Part shown: positions 14,001 through 29,000 of the stretch, one piece after another
How positions within the stretch are numbered: position 1 is the first letter of the stretch
How the letters are laid out: every line of letters starts with the position of its first letter
Source of the DNA: Ciona savignyi
Taxonomy: Eukaryota; Chordata; Ascidiacea; Phlebobranchia; Cionidae
DNA length: 64,000 nt
Assembly: GCA_000149265.1 (NCBI GenBank)
Contig: CH002726.1
Coordinates: 219,213 to 283,212 of the forward strand
Direction: 5' to 3'
The notes under the pieces: generated by a model
The model's database searches: none
Told to the model about the DNA's origin: nothing
Seen by the model: only the letters and a program-made list of their open reading frames with translations
Translations under genes and position numbers: made by a program

Positions 14001-17000
14001 AGTGGTTTGCCATCCTGGTTGGAAATGCTGATTTAAAGCTTCAATGTTATGCAGTCAAATATGTTTAGATCGAAAACAGCCACTAGCTAAACAGTTGTGT
14101 CCTTGTCAAGGCACTTTTGGACTACCCTTTAACCCATTGGATTATTGAATTCTACTCACACTGAATGAAACTATCATATACATCATACAACATCTTGGAA
14201 CAATATATACAGCATGGTTACCTCAGCTATTTATTGCAGTGTATTATTCAATAAAACGGGGAAATGTCTTGATGAAAGATGAATAGCAAGTGGCTGGTTT
14301 GGATCCAACAACCTTTCAACTGACACTCCAACACAGCTTTGCAGCTAACCGACCAATTCACCACAGAGATCCAATGCGAATTCAAGGTGGACTTCTACGA
14401 GCATGGCAACATCACAAATGGAGACAGCGACACGTACTACTTCGGAGATGTGGTCTCGCTCAAGTGTTATGAGGGATACTGGGTGTTCCTGGACAAGGGA
14501 AGCAAGGATCTCGACTTTGTGTGTTCAGCGGAAAAGGAATTTTTCCCAAACCCTGTGTATGTGAAGTGCTCAGGTAAAAGTAATTCATTGTAGGTGTTGT
14601 CGCTAAGCGTCGAGCTTGTGCTTATCGACACAACACTAAATAGCTCTGCTTTGTTATGCATATTTTAAAAATGATGACCGTCTTTTCTTACTTTGGTGAT
14701 CAGCAAGAGATTTGTACACACTTTATGTTTATTTCTTTAATGCACAAGTATATAGTTCTTTAAAAACTTACAGTGTATAAATGCACTCATTAAAAGATTA
14801 TCTGTAACTCAATTGTGAGAATTAATTGCAACTTTAGAAAAGAAGCCTGTGAAAATTCCAAAAACAATTTTTTTCTGAAATTCTATTTAATAATTTTATT
14901 TTTTAAATAATTCTTATAAAAATAAAAGTAAAAGATACAATAATTAAAGTCAAATACCAGTATATCTTCTATTTAAAAACTGCTACTATTTTTTAAATGT
15001 ATGAAACCGAATGGTGGAAAGTAAAATTATTTTTTAATTAAAACGCCCAAAAACGTTGTACATCATTACACTGAGCCACATGACTTTTATGTAGTTGTTC
15101 AATGTCCGAGGCCACCAGAGATAGCCCACGCAACATTGGTTGGCAACCACACCATGTACAAATCGGTCATCACCTACCAATGTGAGGTCGGGTACGGCTC
15201 GACCGCCCGACCACCAAGGACCATGTGGCCGTTAACGTGTCAAGATAGTGGGTTGTGGGATATTCACCCAAGCACAGTTCAATGCAAATGTAAGTCTTGA
15301 TTTTATAATGCTGTAATTATGCTAATATATGTAAATAAATATGCATTTTGCAGCTACAATACCTTTTTTCTTTTTCTAGTTTAATTTTAAAATTTTACTT
15401 TAAAATAAAAAAATCAAGTATGTATTAACTTCTTCAAATAAAAGGTTTATAAAATAAAGGAATACTAGAAATGTCACAATAAATATAAAAAAATGCAAAA
15501 AAACCCTATTCGAAAATTTCATTGTTAGTTATAAAAACTAGCAGTAACTTTATAAGACATTAAAATTTGCATTTTACTCTTGTAAATATTCGAAAACAGT
15601 GATCAACTGTTTTGAGCCGAACCTGGTGGAATTTGCCACGAAAGTTGGAACAAACTACACCTACAGCAACATCGTGCAGTTCCACTGCAGCATCGGCAAG
15701 TGGTTTCGACGTGGTGTGCATGTCGAGAATGTTATCTGCGAAGCAAACTCCTACTGGAATGCTACCTTCGATCGTTGTACAGGTGCTCATAATCGTTTAA
15801 AACGGAAAATGGCAGTAGTAAATGGGTCGGAAAAGATAAATGTAGTTAAGTGGTGATATAGGATAAAGGTAGTTAAGGGGTAAGATAGGATAAATGTAAG
15901 TAGATATTTATCATCCCGAGTTGAAAAAATGTGTTTATCAGTTGTTACATTGGCAAGCATGAGAATACACCGTGGCCACCGCCAGGTTACCGAAGGTATT
16001 GCAATATAATTAATTTAATTTAAATATAAAATTAAAATGTCGTATTATTTAAACTTATTAAACTACTGGTTTCGCGTGATGTCTGCTTAGTGCTTTGCCC
16101 AACAACAGTTAGAAGCTGGAATTGATCCAACAACCATTCATGTAGTAGCCCGACTAATCTAATCCTATTCCAACGCATACAGTTGTCGAATGTCCCCACC
16201 CTTCAACTGTGACGGGCAACGCGAAGTTCATTGGTGATGATGTCACTTACTTGAACCTGATCACGGTTCACTGTGATCACGGCTACATGATCGCTCCCGG
16301 GAGGTCTCGCGCCACCATTCGATGCTTGGAAAGAGGGTCGTGGAACCTCAAAGATGATAACTTCACATGCAGACGTGAGTATTATTGTGATATCATATTG
16401 ATTTGTTCGTTTGAATTGAGTTTTGATGATATTTTAATAAAACAAACATTTTCTGTATTCTTCCTGTTCCACTTTTTTACCAATTTTTTCACATTTTTGT
16501 GGTATTCTAATTTCTAAACAAACGTAAAATAGTTATAAATAGTTGTCAAAATGAGAGTCCAAACCTATTTTTTTGTAAAATTCTCTGAAAGATATAGATA
16601 TATTGTCCAAAAAATTGACAGTTTTGACAAAAAATTGGGGGAAAATGAATACAAGAATTCCTATGAAAACTATAATTATTTTTTTCAGCTGTAATTTGTC
16701 GTGACCCCCCACCTGTATGGTACGCCACCACTGTTGGAAGTAACTATTCAATGGGTGGTGTAGTCGCGTACCAGTGTGATCCTGATTACTCTGTTTCTTG
16801 GGATGAAGACAGCATAAACATGACTTGCACTGATATAGCCAGGTGGCATCCAAACCCAATATTGATAAAATGTTTACGTAAGTGAATTAAATAGTTTGCA
16901 TAGGCTAACTTGCAATTATGTTATTGTGCGTGTGAATGATATTCAAATGGTATTCAAATAAAATATTACTTATTTCTTCTTGATATAATGCAATGCCCAT

Positions 17001-20000
17001 GTCACATCAAACATAAAGGTTATTCACCTAAAAGTGTACTGTATCTTGCAAATTCAATCCAATTTCCATAAATCGCAGACAACACATCGTTCCTATGCGA
17101 CAAGCCTCCAGATATCCCAAATTCCAATCTCCTGGTGACAAGTTTCAGCTACGGAAGCGTGGTGAATGTCACCTGCGTCAACGGCTACTGGTTCTCCCCC
17201 CTCAACTATACCGTCCAACTGAGCTGCATGTGGAATGGGGACTGGGATCCCGACCCGACTGATCTCGAGTGTTTGAGTGAGTTGGGTCGTTCTTGGGCTG
17301 TGTTGATTCATTCGTTTAGTTCCTTTTTTAGTGCAAAAAAATGAAAAGATATCAATGCGACTGCTAGCCTTAGCAACATTGTTATAAAAAAGCAAGCAAT
17401 TTTTTTAAATCAAATTTACAATAACCCCGAATGCCAGTAAACCTTGTTTTTTCCGACCCGACGATAAAACATCTTAAACAATCTAAATGCAACTCCTTAA
17501 CCCAGGAATAAACTGTAGTGAACCTGAACCACGACCGCAATCAACATACGAAGGGTCGTCATACGTATATAACGACGTTGTCCACCTCAAGTGTGACCCA
17601 CCCACTCGAATATGGATGCCAAGACATGGACATGTATTTTACGATTTGAAATCAAATTACCCTACCTAGTATCTATGATGTAATGTATATGCAATTATAG
17701 CTATATATACCCAGCAATTAACCCGTAGTACTTCCCAGTATCTGTAATGTCTGTTTTGAGTAAAAATTTCCTCACATACAAATTTAAGCGAAATAAATTA
17801 TTAGACATTTGAGTCTAGGAGAGGTAGTCTGTTAAAACGAAATAAGTTAGACATTTGAGCAAAATAAATTAGACATTCGAGTCTAGGGGAGGTATTCTGT
17901 AAAAACACAAAAATATTATTATTTTTTCAGTCGTTCTGGAGCGATTGGGGTTTATTTTTTGGTAACACAAAATTTTTCGTCCTATCGAAATTAAGTTTTG
18001 CCTGCGAACTTAATAAAAAGTTCCGCATTTCGAAATACACTGTCATCTTCACAATGGATCAGGAAGTCTAATATTATCCTTCAGTTGGCTGGATTTATTC
18101 TTGGCTGAGCTTATTGAGAGATTCTGAAATACTCATATTCATCTCTAAGCATAAGAAAATGATCTTGTACAAGAGTAGAGTTAAGATTCCCTTACTTGCC
18201 TTGACCAAGGATACAACGAACTGGTTGTTGACAGTTTTCATTATTGCAACATATGTTGGTTTAACTAAACAATTTGAATCTACTTTTTACGAACATAACC
18301 CGACATTTCAGGACATGGTTGAAACCTTCATGAAGAGTGTAGCTCTCCAATGCAATGCGGATGGGTTGTGGCACCCCCGACCTGCAAATATATCTTGCTT
18401 GGGTGAGCGACCAAAGAATTTTATTCCCGTAAATGAGAAAATAAGGGAGTGTCATCACACCGTAGTCTGATTCCCTGTCATCAATTTAGTTTGTTTCCCT
18501 GTCATCAATCATTAAATTAGCCAAGCTATTGCAGTGTGTTTAATTTGCTTAAACGCTGTTTTTTTCAGTTTTAGTAAAACCCATTAATACATTGGTTCTA
18601 GGCAATCTATTAAGTGTTTTGCCAAGAGCACCATCACTTAGGTAGCTACCAGTTTCGATTCAACAACATTTTAGCATGGAGATAAAACTCTGTCTCGCCA
18701 AAAACGCTTCGTTTCGAGCTTGTAAATAACAATGCCTCTGCATTTCTGTAAAAAAATATTGTTTTTCAGTAAATATTTTAACCCAAACCAATGGAACTAT
18801 AAGTGAAAAAACTATAGACTGAGAACACAGGTACAAATAACGCCAGATTAAATAGAAACTGCATGGGAAATATTCTTTAGACTGATAATGACACTATGTG
18901 GTAAAACGCGGGATATAGAAAACATGATATTTATATATTTTCATGGGTGTTTAAAAAAAGTCCATATTGTACTCCATACGCCTGCTTTTGGGTTACCAAA
19001 AGATTTGCAGTGTGTTTAATGTGATTAAAACTGTTCTTAAGCTTTTGTAACACAAGGCTTTGCTCCAGTATTCTATTTTTCCTTTTAAATCATCTGCTTT
19101 ATTTCAGCTTCCGGCTGCACCAGCCCTGGACCCCTTGTTACTCATATGAACGGGTCAGCGTTGCCCCCGTTGGTGGAGCTGGGTGTAGAGGCTGTGTACT
19201 CGTGCAAGGAAGGTTATTTCATAAAGCAGAATGTCATCCAGATCGTTCTTCTTTGCGCGGAGACTGGACTTTGGGAGCCTGATCTCAGGACATTGCTGTG
19301 CACTCGTAAGTTTAAGTTTTGTTGGAAACTTATGTGTTTTATAGGTCTTTATAAAAAAAAGACCCAAAAAACAAAATTAATTGTTTTATCTGAGATAGTT
19401 AGTATGTTTTAATATAAAACTATATGTTTTCAGGTCATTAAATTTTTGTTTGCTATGAATATTAATGTTTTTTTGTTAGAAAAAAAACTGACGGTTTTTG
19501 GTCTTCAAATTATCTGTTTTTACTAAAAAGTATTTTAACACAATTTAATGGTAGATATTAATAGTTTTTTGGTTTATAATATGGTGCAAACTGTAATGCT
19601 TGCTTATGAATTGATAGCTGGCAAACAATGATATAAAATATAGAGGTATTTTATTCATAATAACACATACTAAACTTTCCTTTTCAGCGGTTATCTGTGG
19701 CATTCCACGTCACTTCAGGAACGGTGCGTTTATTGGATTCAACGTGGTTTACAAGAGCAAGATCAAATACCGGTGTGACGACGGTTTCTACATCAACTCC
19801 ATGAGCGAAAACAGTCGTGTCTTGAAGACTTACGTGGACCTAACCTGCAACGCAAGTGGTGTGTGGGACGCCATAGACGATGTGCACGACTGTGAATGTA
19901 AGTCCTTTTGTGTCAAATAGATCCAAATTTTTATTCGAAATTTCCCAAGATATTGCACATTAACTGTGTTATAGATATTCTCTCTGAAGATATTAAACCC

Positions 20001-23000
20001 CTTTTACAAAATTCAAAATTTTGTGTTCACCCCTTTTTACTTATAACTTAACGAATATGTTTCAACATATCCATTCTAATGTTTCCACCCAGCGATAACA
20101 TGTTTCGACCCGGGATACATGCTTCACTCCACCAGAGAACCGACAAGTATGTCGTTGCGATACACCAGGTTATCAAGGCTCACATTCACCTGTGACACAG
20201 GTACGCAGTCTTATTTTTGCCCTGTCCTTGAGTTTTATCCTCAGGTTTAATCTATTATTGTAAAATCTTTCTAATTTAGGTTTAAAACAGAAAAAGACAA
20301 AATAATTGGGTTTGACTATCTTAATAATTTAGTTTAAAATAAATATCAGCTGCCTTATGTAATAGGATAATGTTTGTGGGCTTAAATGTAGTATTGTATA
20401 CTATCCCTAAATTTGGTGGATTAATAGATTTAATTAAAACTGATAAGACTTTCGCGATAAGTTACAACAATGTGCAAACTTAAGTGAGCCAACAATGATC
20501 ATGCATAAGATGACCGGACAATTAGCAAACATCAAATCTGATTTTTCACTACTTCTCCTAATTGTTTCATACCCTCCCCCATTCACATGAACCATCAGGA
20601 TACTGGTTTCATCGAGGCTTGTCTGTCCAGCCGGTCATCTGTAGTAACCATGGAAACTGGATGCCAGGCAACTCAACTGAACTTGATCCGTGCCGAAGTA
20701 ATTTGTTCTTTTAGTGATGTTATTATGACTGTGTGTGGTTGGTTATGTTACCATTTCTCCATACATACATCAGGTTGGCAAGCTCTATTGTTGTGTGGCG
20801 CACAGCCAACGAAAAGGTGTTGGGATGGAAACCAGATGCTATTTAGTTAGTTGCCTCCATAGGGCACTCTTTCAGCCATTTATTAAACTTAGTGGTTTAA
20901 TAAGTTATATAAAAAAACTCTATTTACCTCTCCAGTGCATTTAACACACCGCAATAGCTCTGAATATTAACTACGTACAAAATGTAATGTTTGAACCTTT
21001 TANNNNNNNNNNNNNNNNNNNNNNNNNNNNNNNNNNNNNNNNNNNNNNNNNNNNNNNNNNNNNNNNNNNNNNNNNNNNNNNNNNNNNNNNNNNNNNNNNN
21101 NNGATGGCAGGAAGTACTACACGACCACTTGTGGTGAGGATGGGGAGTGGAGTCCGCTTCCGAGAGGTCTTGTTTGCCAAGGTTTGTGGTTTGTTTCAAC
21201 TCCATAGAAGTACAACTTAATCTCGCAAACTTAATTATGTAAAATTTTCATAATTTGTATAATTCAACCACTTTAACAGAAACAACTTGTGTTAAACCTG
21301 TCACCATCGAACATGGTCAGTTGTCTTGGAACAAGTCGTTATCTGTGGGCAGCAACGCAACGTACGTTTGCTTCCCCGGCTACTATTTGAGGCTGTTGAC
21401 TGAGCAACCTCCGGAGGAGCTAAACCGGACTCTCGACACCCGGTGTGAATTGTCTGGAAGATGGCAGCCTGACCCGACGATGTACGCTTGCGAAGGTGTG
21501 TGTGTCATTTGATTTTTTTGTTTTCAAGTTTGTGATTGGCACAGTGGTAGTGTGTTGGACCTTCAACTGGAATGGTGTGAGATCAAAACCAGATGGCTGG
21601 TGGTCAATTGTATTCTTGTGCAGAAATATCAATTCAAGTTGTAGCATAACAAGCTGTGGGCATACCCTGTCTTAATATGTTTTAAGCCTTTCTTATCATT
21701 CAATACAAATATCAAAATTAAGAAACAGGTTTCTTTCTGTAAACTTGATCAACTAGGCCAGCGGTTCCCAAACTGGGCGCCGCGGCGCCCTGGGGAGCCG
21801 CGAGACTTTTCCAGGGGCGCCGCGAAAGCATGCGGAAGGTGCTGCATTTATTGTTTTTCTTAAAAAAACAGTACATGTGTATTACACCAATAAAACTTTA
21901 ATTGGAGATGTTTGAGTCTGGTGTGCAGCCCCACACACTGACATACAGTATTCGTTTTACTTGTTAAAATCCATTGTTCGGTGTTATCTGCCACTATTTG
22001 CTGACTAACAGGGCATTGTTTTCGAATAATGGTTTGTCAAATAACTGCTTTGCATTTATTTTGTCACTTTAGTAGTTTAGTGAATAGTTTTAAAGAGTTT
22101 GAATGGTTATCCAAATGCATGCTATAGTCTGGATATACAATACATGCAGTTTGAAAAATTTGGCTTTATGAGGGAGCCGCAAGGTTTAATAAGTTTACAA
22201 AAGGCGCCGCCAACAAAAAAGTTTGGGAACCGCTGAACTAGGCTATTCAGATTAAGTAGAATAAGGTGTAATGGTAGGGAAGAAATCCTAAGAGGGTATA
22301 GTTCAAACCCTTGAGGCTTTATGTATTCAATGCTCTGCCCAAACAGAGCTATATCTAGCATTGTGACTTAACAATACTATACTGTAATATGTTATTCAAG
22401 TTTGCCTGAAAGCTTTTGAACAAAACTTGGTTTTCATGCCTTAATAATGAACAAACCAATAATTGCAGTGGTGATGTGCCCCATACCTCCGGAAAGCATC
22501 CCCCACGCCACTAAACATGGCAAGGTTTACGAGGCAGGATTTTACGTCAACTATGCGTGCCATCATGGCCACGTGGCCTTTGGACAGACCCGGTTCGCTG
22601 GGAAACCATTTATCGGCATCAAGTGCACAAATAACGGGACATGGAGCCTCGATGTCAATAAACTCGGCTGTGAAAGTGGGTTTGCAAACTTCACCATAAA
22701 TTTTTTTACCTTCAACTTTATTACAGCATTGTAACTGTACTTTGTTTGTTTTCTTTATTTCATTTTTTAATTAAGTAAAGAGTTCTTTACCTTGATAATT
22801 GAATACGATGCTTAATAATGTTAAAAATAACAAGAAGAAAGAGCTAGCTGTAAAAACAATTTTTTATTAAAAATTACTCAAATTACAAATAAAATATATC
22901 TATTGGTAAAAAAACAGTTTAAAATTAGGATCATTGAAGTTCAAATTTTTTAATCCTTATTTTTTTATTTCGTTTATTCCAGAAAAGAAATGCGATCCTC

Positions 23001-26000
23001 CCGAAACGGTGAAAAATGCCGAGTTCACCTCAACTGGTTCCACTTTTGGTTCAACCACCACATACACATGCAAGCGTGGTTATTTTGTGAACCAGCTCAA
23101 AAAGCTCGATAAAACCACGACAACTTGCAACAAAGATTCCATGTGGGAACCTGACCCTTCAACCATTGTTTGCATTGGTGAGTCAGCTTTTTCGAGTTGG
23201 GTATGCAAGTCTACTTTTGCATAGACTTACCAAAATTAGTTTATTTGAAACCCGTTTTAGTACTTTAATTTAAATTATATGACTTGGACTTGACTCGCTT
23301 ATTTAAAAATTTTGTTTTGGTTTTGATTCCAATTAAAATTGACAGTATGTTAGTTAACTCCTAGGCTACAGTGACTTGCATTCCAATTTACCTCGGAAAA
23401 AGTTCCTGTTCTATTGCATTTTTACTGGTTTTATAATAAACTAATCCTTTGCAGCATATGTATGTGGCAAGCCAGGCATGGTGAAGAATGCCCAAGTACA
23501 TGGGGATGCATTTAACATTGGTTCCCAAGTGCAATACCAATGTGATAAAGGTATGTTGGAGGTTCTTGTTAAAGGTAATTAATTAATTGACAGGAATCCC
23601 CTGATCCAGCCTGTGTCTTGCCAGTTGATTATATCTTGGGCTTCTTTGAAGTTTAGTGTCGTAGTGAGATTGAGGAGTCTTATGCAAAGTCTTAGTGTTG
23701 CTTACAGGAGACACTATCTTCTAATGGCTTACTAAAACTTTTCATTAAAGACTGGTGTCTCAGTATAATTTCAAAATTCAACAGGTTCATTGGACACTGT
23801 CTGACATCATTGACTTGAAACCAGCAGCTAAATAGTCGATTGTGCAAGGCAGTTTGACATTGCATGATCCCAATGGAGTAATTTTCGCTGACACTCAAAA
23901 ATTCTAAAATCTAATTATTATAACCCAATGTAGAACAAGATGAAATCTGACGATTACCTGCATGATAACTTCCTCTGAGTTTTGCCATGCACGGAGATAA
24001 AACACACATCTTTTTTATTCGTTATGTTATCCATAATAAAAAACATAAGTATCTCATTGCCTTTAAAAAACCAGAACCTACTAAAGATAAATATAGGTCA
24101 AACATCGTTTTCGATTCAGGTTTTTCAATCGATCATGGCGAGGACGGTTTGCATGGCGATGGACCGATCCAAACCAAGATAAACGCATCATGTGAATTAA
24201 CGAATGGTTGGCGTCCCGGTGCCCATGAGATCATTTGCACCTGTGAGTTCCCTTTATTTAGGGCTGTGTGAATGAGCGTAAATAGTCTAAGTACTGTGGG
24301 GTTTTGCATCTATTATTGTTAAAAGTTAAAAGACTTTATATTATATGTTATGAAACAATCACACATCACGCGACAAGAAGCATTATGGCTTTTGAGAATT
24401 TTGTCCCAAGCTCATTCACAGGACGTTTAAACTTGGGTAAACCAAAATATGTACATTAAATATCACTACAGAGACACAAATTTGCTACGGTCCTTAACTA
24501 AAGTTACCCTAAAACGGTAGTTTTAAATCAATTGCTCAAAACTAAAGTTTTCCGAAATAATGAAAAGTTTAATAGTAACCTAAATGTTGGCATGCAATAT
24601 TTTATGTGCTCATTGCTTATATTTAAAACAGTATATTCAACCATTATTTACAGGCATTATATACTAATTAAACTTAAAGATGGTCAATGTATACCTATCT
24701 TACCCAGTGATACAGTGTCCGGTGCCGATTCCACCTCGGCGAATGTATCTGGAAGGTGGAAGATGGCGTGACGACGGGTCCCGCCATTTCCGGTACAACG
24801 ACATCGCCACTGGCTCCTGCGCCCACGGCTACAAAATAGCCGACTCGCACAATCTCATGGTCACCACTCGCTGCACTGAGAATGGAACTTGGGATAAGAA
24901 TATTGAAAGCCTCGACTGTACAGGTGAAGTTGGTCATGGCTATAGACTTGAAGTACATGTGGATGTGTATATTAGTATGCTGGCAGACTGTCAGTCAGTC
25001 AGTTGTGCCCTTGTGTACGCTACTTACAGCATGTTATCTGAAAACCATAGTAAAATAGGTAAACTAAAGTTGTAGATATGTCTTAAACATATACAACGCA
25101 CCTGCAAAAACTTTAATAACCCAGGAATGAGCACATGTAATCTGACTATTGGCAATAAATGCCACTTGCACTTTATTATGGATAAGCCTAATTATTGCAT
25201 TTAGTCTTTACCGACCAATGTCCCCAGACATAGCCTGTCCTGACCCTGGCGAGAAAGACAACTCTGTTAGGACAGGCAACAAGCTCATCTACTTGTCTCA
25301 TATCAAATACCAATGCAATCATGGGTTCTTCATTCGACCTGGCCTGGTGAAACTCACCTTGACCTGCAGTTATATTGGGGAGTGGACTCCACCAACTAAC
25401 TTTCAATGCAAAGGTAAATTAGTATGAGTTGTTTGTTTTAAGGCTTGTATAACTTTCAGTCTGCCCACTGTTAAGGCCTGAGAGCTGCTAATCCAGAGGT
25501 TAATTAGTACACCAGGTTTTGCAGTTGCTGTCTAGCATTTGCTGTATTCGTTTTTTTTTCAAATTTTAAATGGATGTGTTTAGCAACTTATTTCGTCAGG
25601 GTTTCTTTTTTGCATACAAGGCTGGATCTTTTTTAACATTACTGAAGAATCCAAAAGTACAAAAACCGCATGAGAATAATGCAAATACACATTCTTCACT
25701 GTACCACCTCTTCTAAATCCGCTTGATCATTTGCAGTTGTTGATTGTGGGGACCCAGGGCAGATCCACAAGGCACATATCACCAACACCACCAAGTATGA
25801 TCGCTACCCGATGGATATGCGGGTGCATTTCCGATGCGACCCGGGGTATTTTGTCGCGTTCGAGCAAGATGCCGTTGGCCACTGGGTGGCAGGGGAGAGA
25901 ATGGACTCGGGGAAAACGTTGGTGTGTGAGTTCAACGGCTGGTGGAATCCTCAGCCACATACCTTGCAATGCAGCAGTAAGTTATGATGTTTTATCTTGG

Positions 26001-29000
26001 TACATGGTAATCTTCCTAGAAGCATTAAGTTATTATGGTCTTATAATATTCTAGGTTAGGGAAACGCAAAAGTGTTATCTGAGTAGCTTGTGCCCACTGT
26101 CGGAATACATGGGCTTTTACAGTGTGTTGTTTATGTTTTAGAAGTTGCTACTTTTAGCTCAATACATAATCTAGTTGGTTTGGCAATATCAGTAAAGTGC
26201 CTTACACAAGATCACAACTACCTGCCCCCGACTGTTTTACATCAACAACTCCAGATCCAATGAATGTGGCACCATTTATCAGCATGTCACTTTGCCATTG
26301 GACGCACTGCTTTTAAAGCCTACCTTTTTGAACCCAGTGTAACTCCATTGACTTCGCTACTACATTGGTTTTAAGCCCGGCTCTGTCTAAGAAGAAATAT
26401 CTGTAGGAAGTGATAGAAAGCAGAACTTTTCTAATTTTTCCCAACCACGATCAAATTTACGCAATCGACTTGTTTTAGTTTGCTCTAAAAGATTTTTCTG
26501 CTCAGTCAGGACTAACCCATCAAGTGAAGACAACATTTAGTATAATCAGCGTCTAATACACACAGGTTTTGTTTCAAAAATTGACATTTATGATTGTGGT
26601 TTTAACAATCACATCACAATGTAACTTAACATCCTTTGTCAGTGTTTTTATTTCATTCTTAGAAATCTTAAGAGCCACCACCCTCTATGAACTTGTTCGG
26701 GTTGGACAATTCGTCGGCATAGATGACAAAAACATGGAAATTTTGAGAGACAAAAATTTCGTCGAATCTGCGATGAACGGGAGACTCATGTTGTCAAAGA
26801 AAACCTCTGACCACCAAAAATTCCCTTATGGTGGTTTTAGGGATGGATATGGTTCCAACCTTAGGCCGCACGCATATGCGAGACAGTTTGAGATATCAGC
26901 TGACCACAACCATGATGACATGGAGAATCACCACGCAGGCCCAGATGACCATCATACTGAGTTGTGGGACCACTGCACCAATAATAAGGTAACCTTGTAT
27001 TGATTTGACTGGATATAATTCAAGCATTAAAGTAATGAACTGAAGGTCAAAAGTTGATGATATTGTAGCGTACAGAGTTTGCGTATCACCCAATGTGCCT
27101 TTTTCTTTAAATCTTTTTCTTTGTTAAATCTAATTAAATCTAGTTGACGTCGTGCTCTTTTTAGTTTCCCGTTTAGTTGTCCCTTCGTGATTGGTTTATT
27201 TTGTTGAATACATGTTTTCCTGGTTCTTCCTATGTTGGCAAGTGCATGTGGTCAGTTGCAATACAGGAGTCGAGCTGAATGGTTATCAAACCCACAAGTC
27301 GATTCACTACTATATCAAAACCATGTGATTGCGAATGGTTTGTTTATTTTGAAAATCACTTTGTGGGCATTGTCTCAACCCAGTTGTACAAAGAGTTAAA
27401 CAAAAGCATCTTGTAGAATACCTGCGATAACTTGTAGAATACCTGCGTTGATATATTGTTTCCTGACTTTAGTTAAATTCTTTAAACTTTAAAATCAAAA
27501 TCACCGACCAACTATCATCTATGATTTCCCATGCAGGCACTAATCGTTCACCATTTGGGCCATTGGTTGAAGATCCCAAAGGAAAACGTGAAAACCAAAC
27601 ACGCTCCGGCCCTGCTCACCGATGTTGGTATCGAGTGCGATGTTTACAACATGTTTGACCGCGAGGTGACTGCATTCTGGATGCCAGCTGAGGTAAGGTT
27701 AGAAGAGAACTTGCTGATTTGGGTTTCGCAGTTACATTCGTTTTAGCATGTTTTAATCTCCAACTGAATATGAAATGTAAACTATGAATTACCAATATTA
27801 TAGTAATATTAGGTAAAAGAAATGTAGGCCTTGCACAGACCCTGTACACTAGCGCCTGGGAGGTATTATGAAACAGGGGGTTAGCAAGTCCTTCGGTATC
27901 TTGAAGAAAGCTGATTAGATGTTTGAGATCAGATATTATTAGAGTATTATAGAAGGTCATTAATGCATGAATGACAACACAATAATATTAGTATAAATAC
28001 AAAAACAGAACGAACACGTTCATTAAACAGCTCAATGATCATTTCTCCTCAACAGGCCCCACTTCCATCAGAGCATCACCTCAGTTGGCCTGGATGGCAG
28101 GTTACTATCGATCTGAAATACGATCACGTGATTGGAAGTTTCCGATTACATACTTCAAAGAATTTTAAGAATGACGTCAAGGTACAATATGCTGATGAAT
28201 GATAGCCGTATTTGTGGGACAAAACAGTGGCAGTTTTAACTGAGGTTTTAATCACGATTATCTTGTGCTCATCGTTGGTTTAGCAGAGCAATTGCAATGT
28301 GTTTTGCATAATTCAGACTTTCCTTTTTCGGTATAACTCATTACTGCATTTCGGCAATGTCCATTAAGTGCTTTGCCCAAACACACAACCGACTAGCTGG
28401 CAACCAGTTCTGGATCTAAAACTCTTTGGTTAAAAGGTGACCACATAATGTCATAACCCTAACAACTGACGGAACGCTTCCATGATTACATTCACTATTT
28501 ACAGACATTTTATATCGATATATCCTCGAACACTAAAGCATGGCGCACACTGGGTCCATTCCATGCAATTGATGGAATATTAAGAAATGAGTTCTTCTTT
28601 AATTTCGATGTGTTTCAAGGGAGGTAAGTTGTAGCAAATTCACAATTGTTAGTCATGTATATTCTCTGTTTTTGTGACGCGCTATCCCGATTTACTTTAC
28701 TGACGTCACACTACATGTAAACTGACTGTAAACTAAATCCCACCACATAAAATATTTGCTGTGGTGACATGCTGTGTGTTTTATGCATTGGAAATATTTC
28801 AGTTATCAGAGTTTCTAATCGTGGCGCTTGCAGTAAGAGCTATTAGAAGCCTGGTTGCCGCGACCCCCTTTGCTGTATATTATGTCGTGCCCACATATTT
28901 TTAATTAATCATTATATGCCTCTTTTGGAATTGTCACAAATAATGAAAAATAAAATCAACTTTCCACAATGGGGTTCGAATTATCGGAGTCATTTCGGAG

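Noticed and set aside
26569..26662. In-frame upstream extension of the linker exon (ILRATT...)
   Set aside because: A good acceptor AG at 26661-26662 gives the phase-1 start demanded by the preceding CCP29 exon; the upstream part is intron that happens to stay open.
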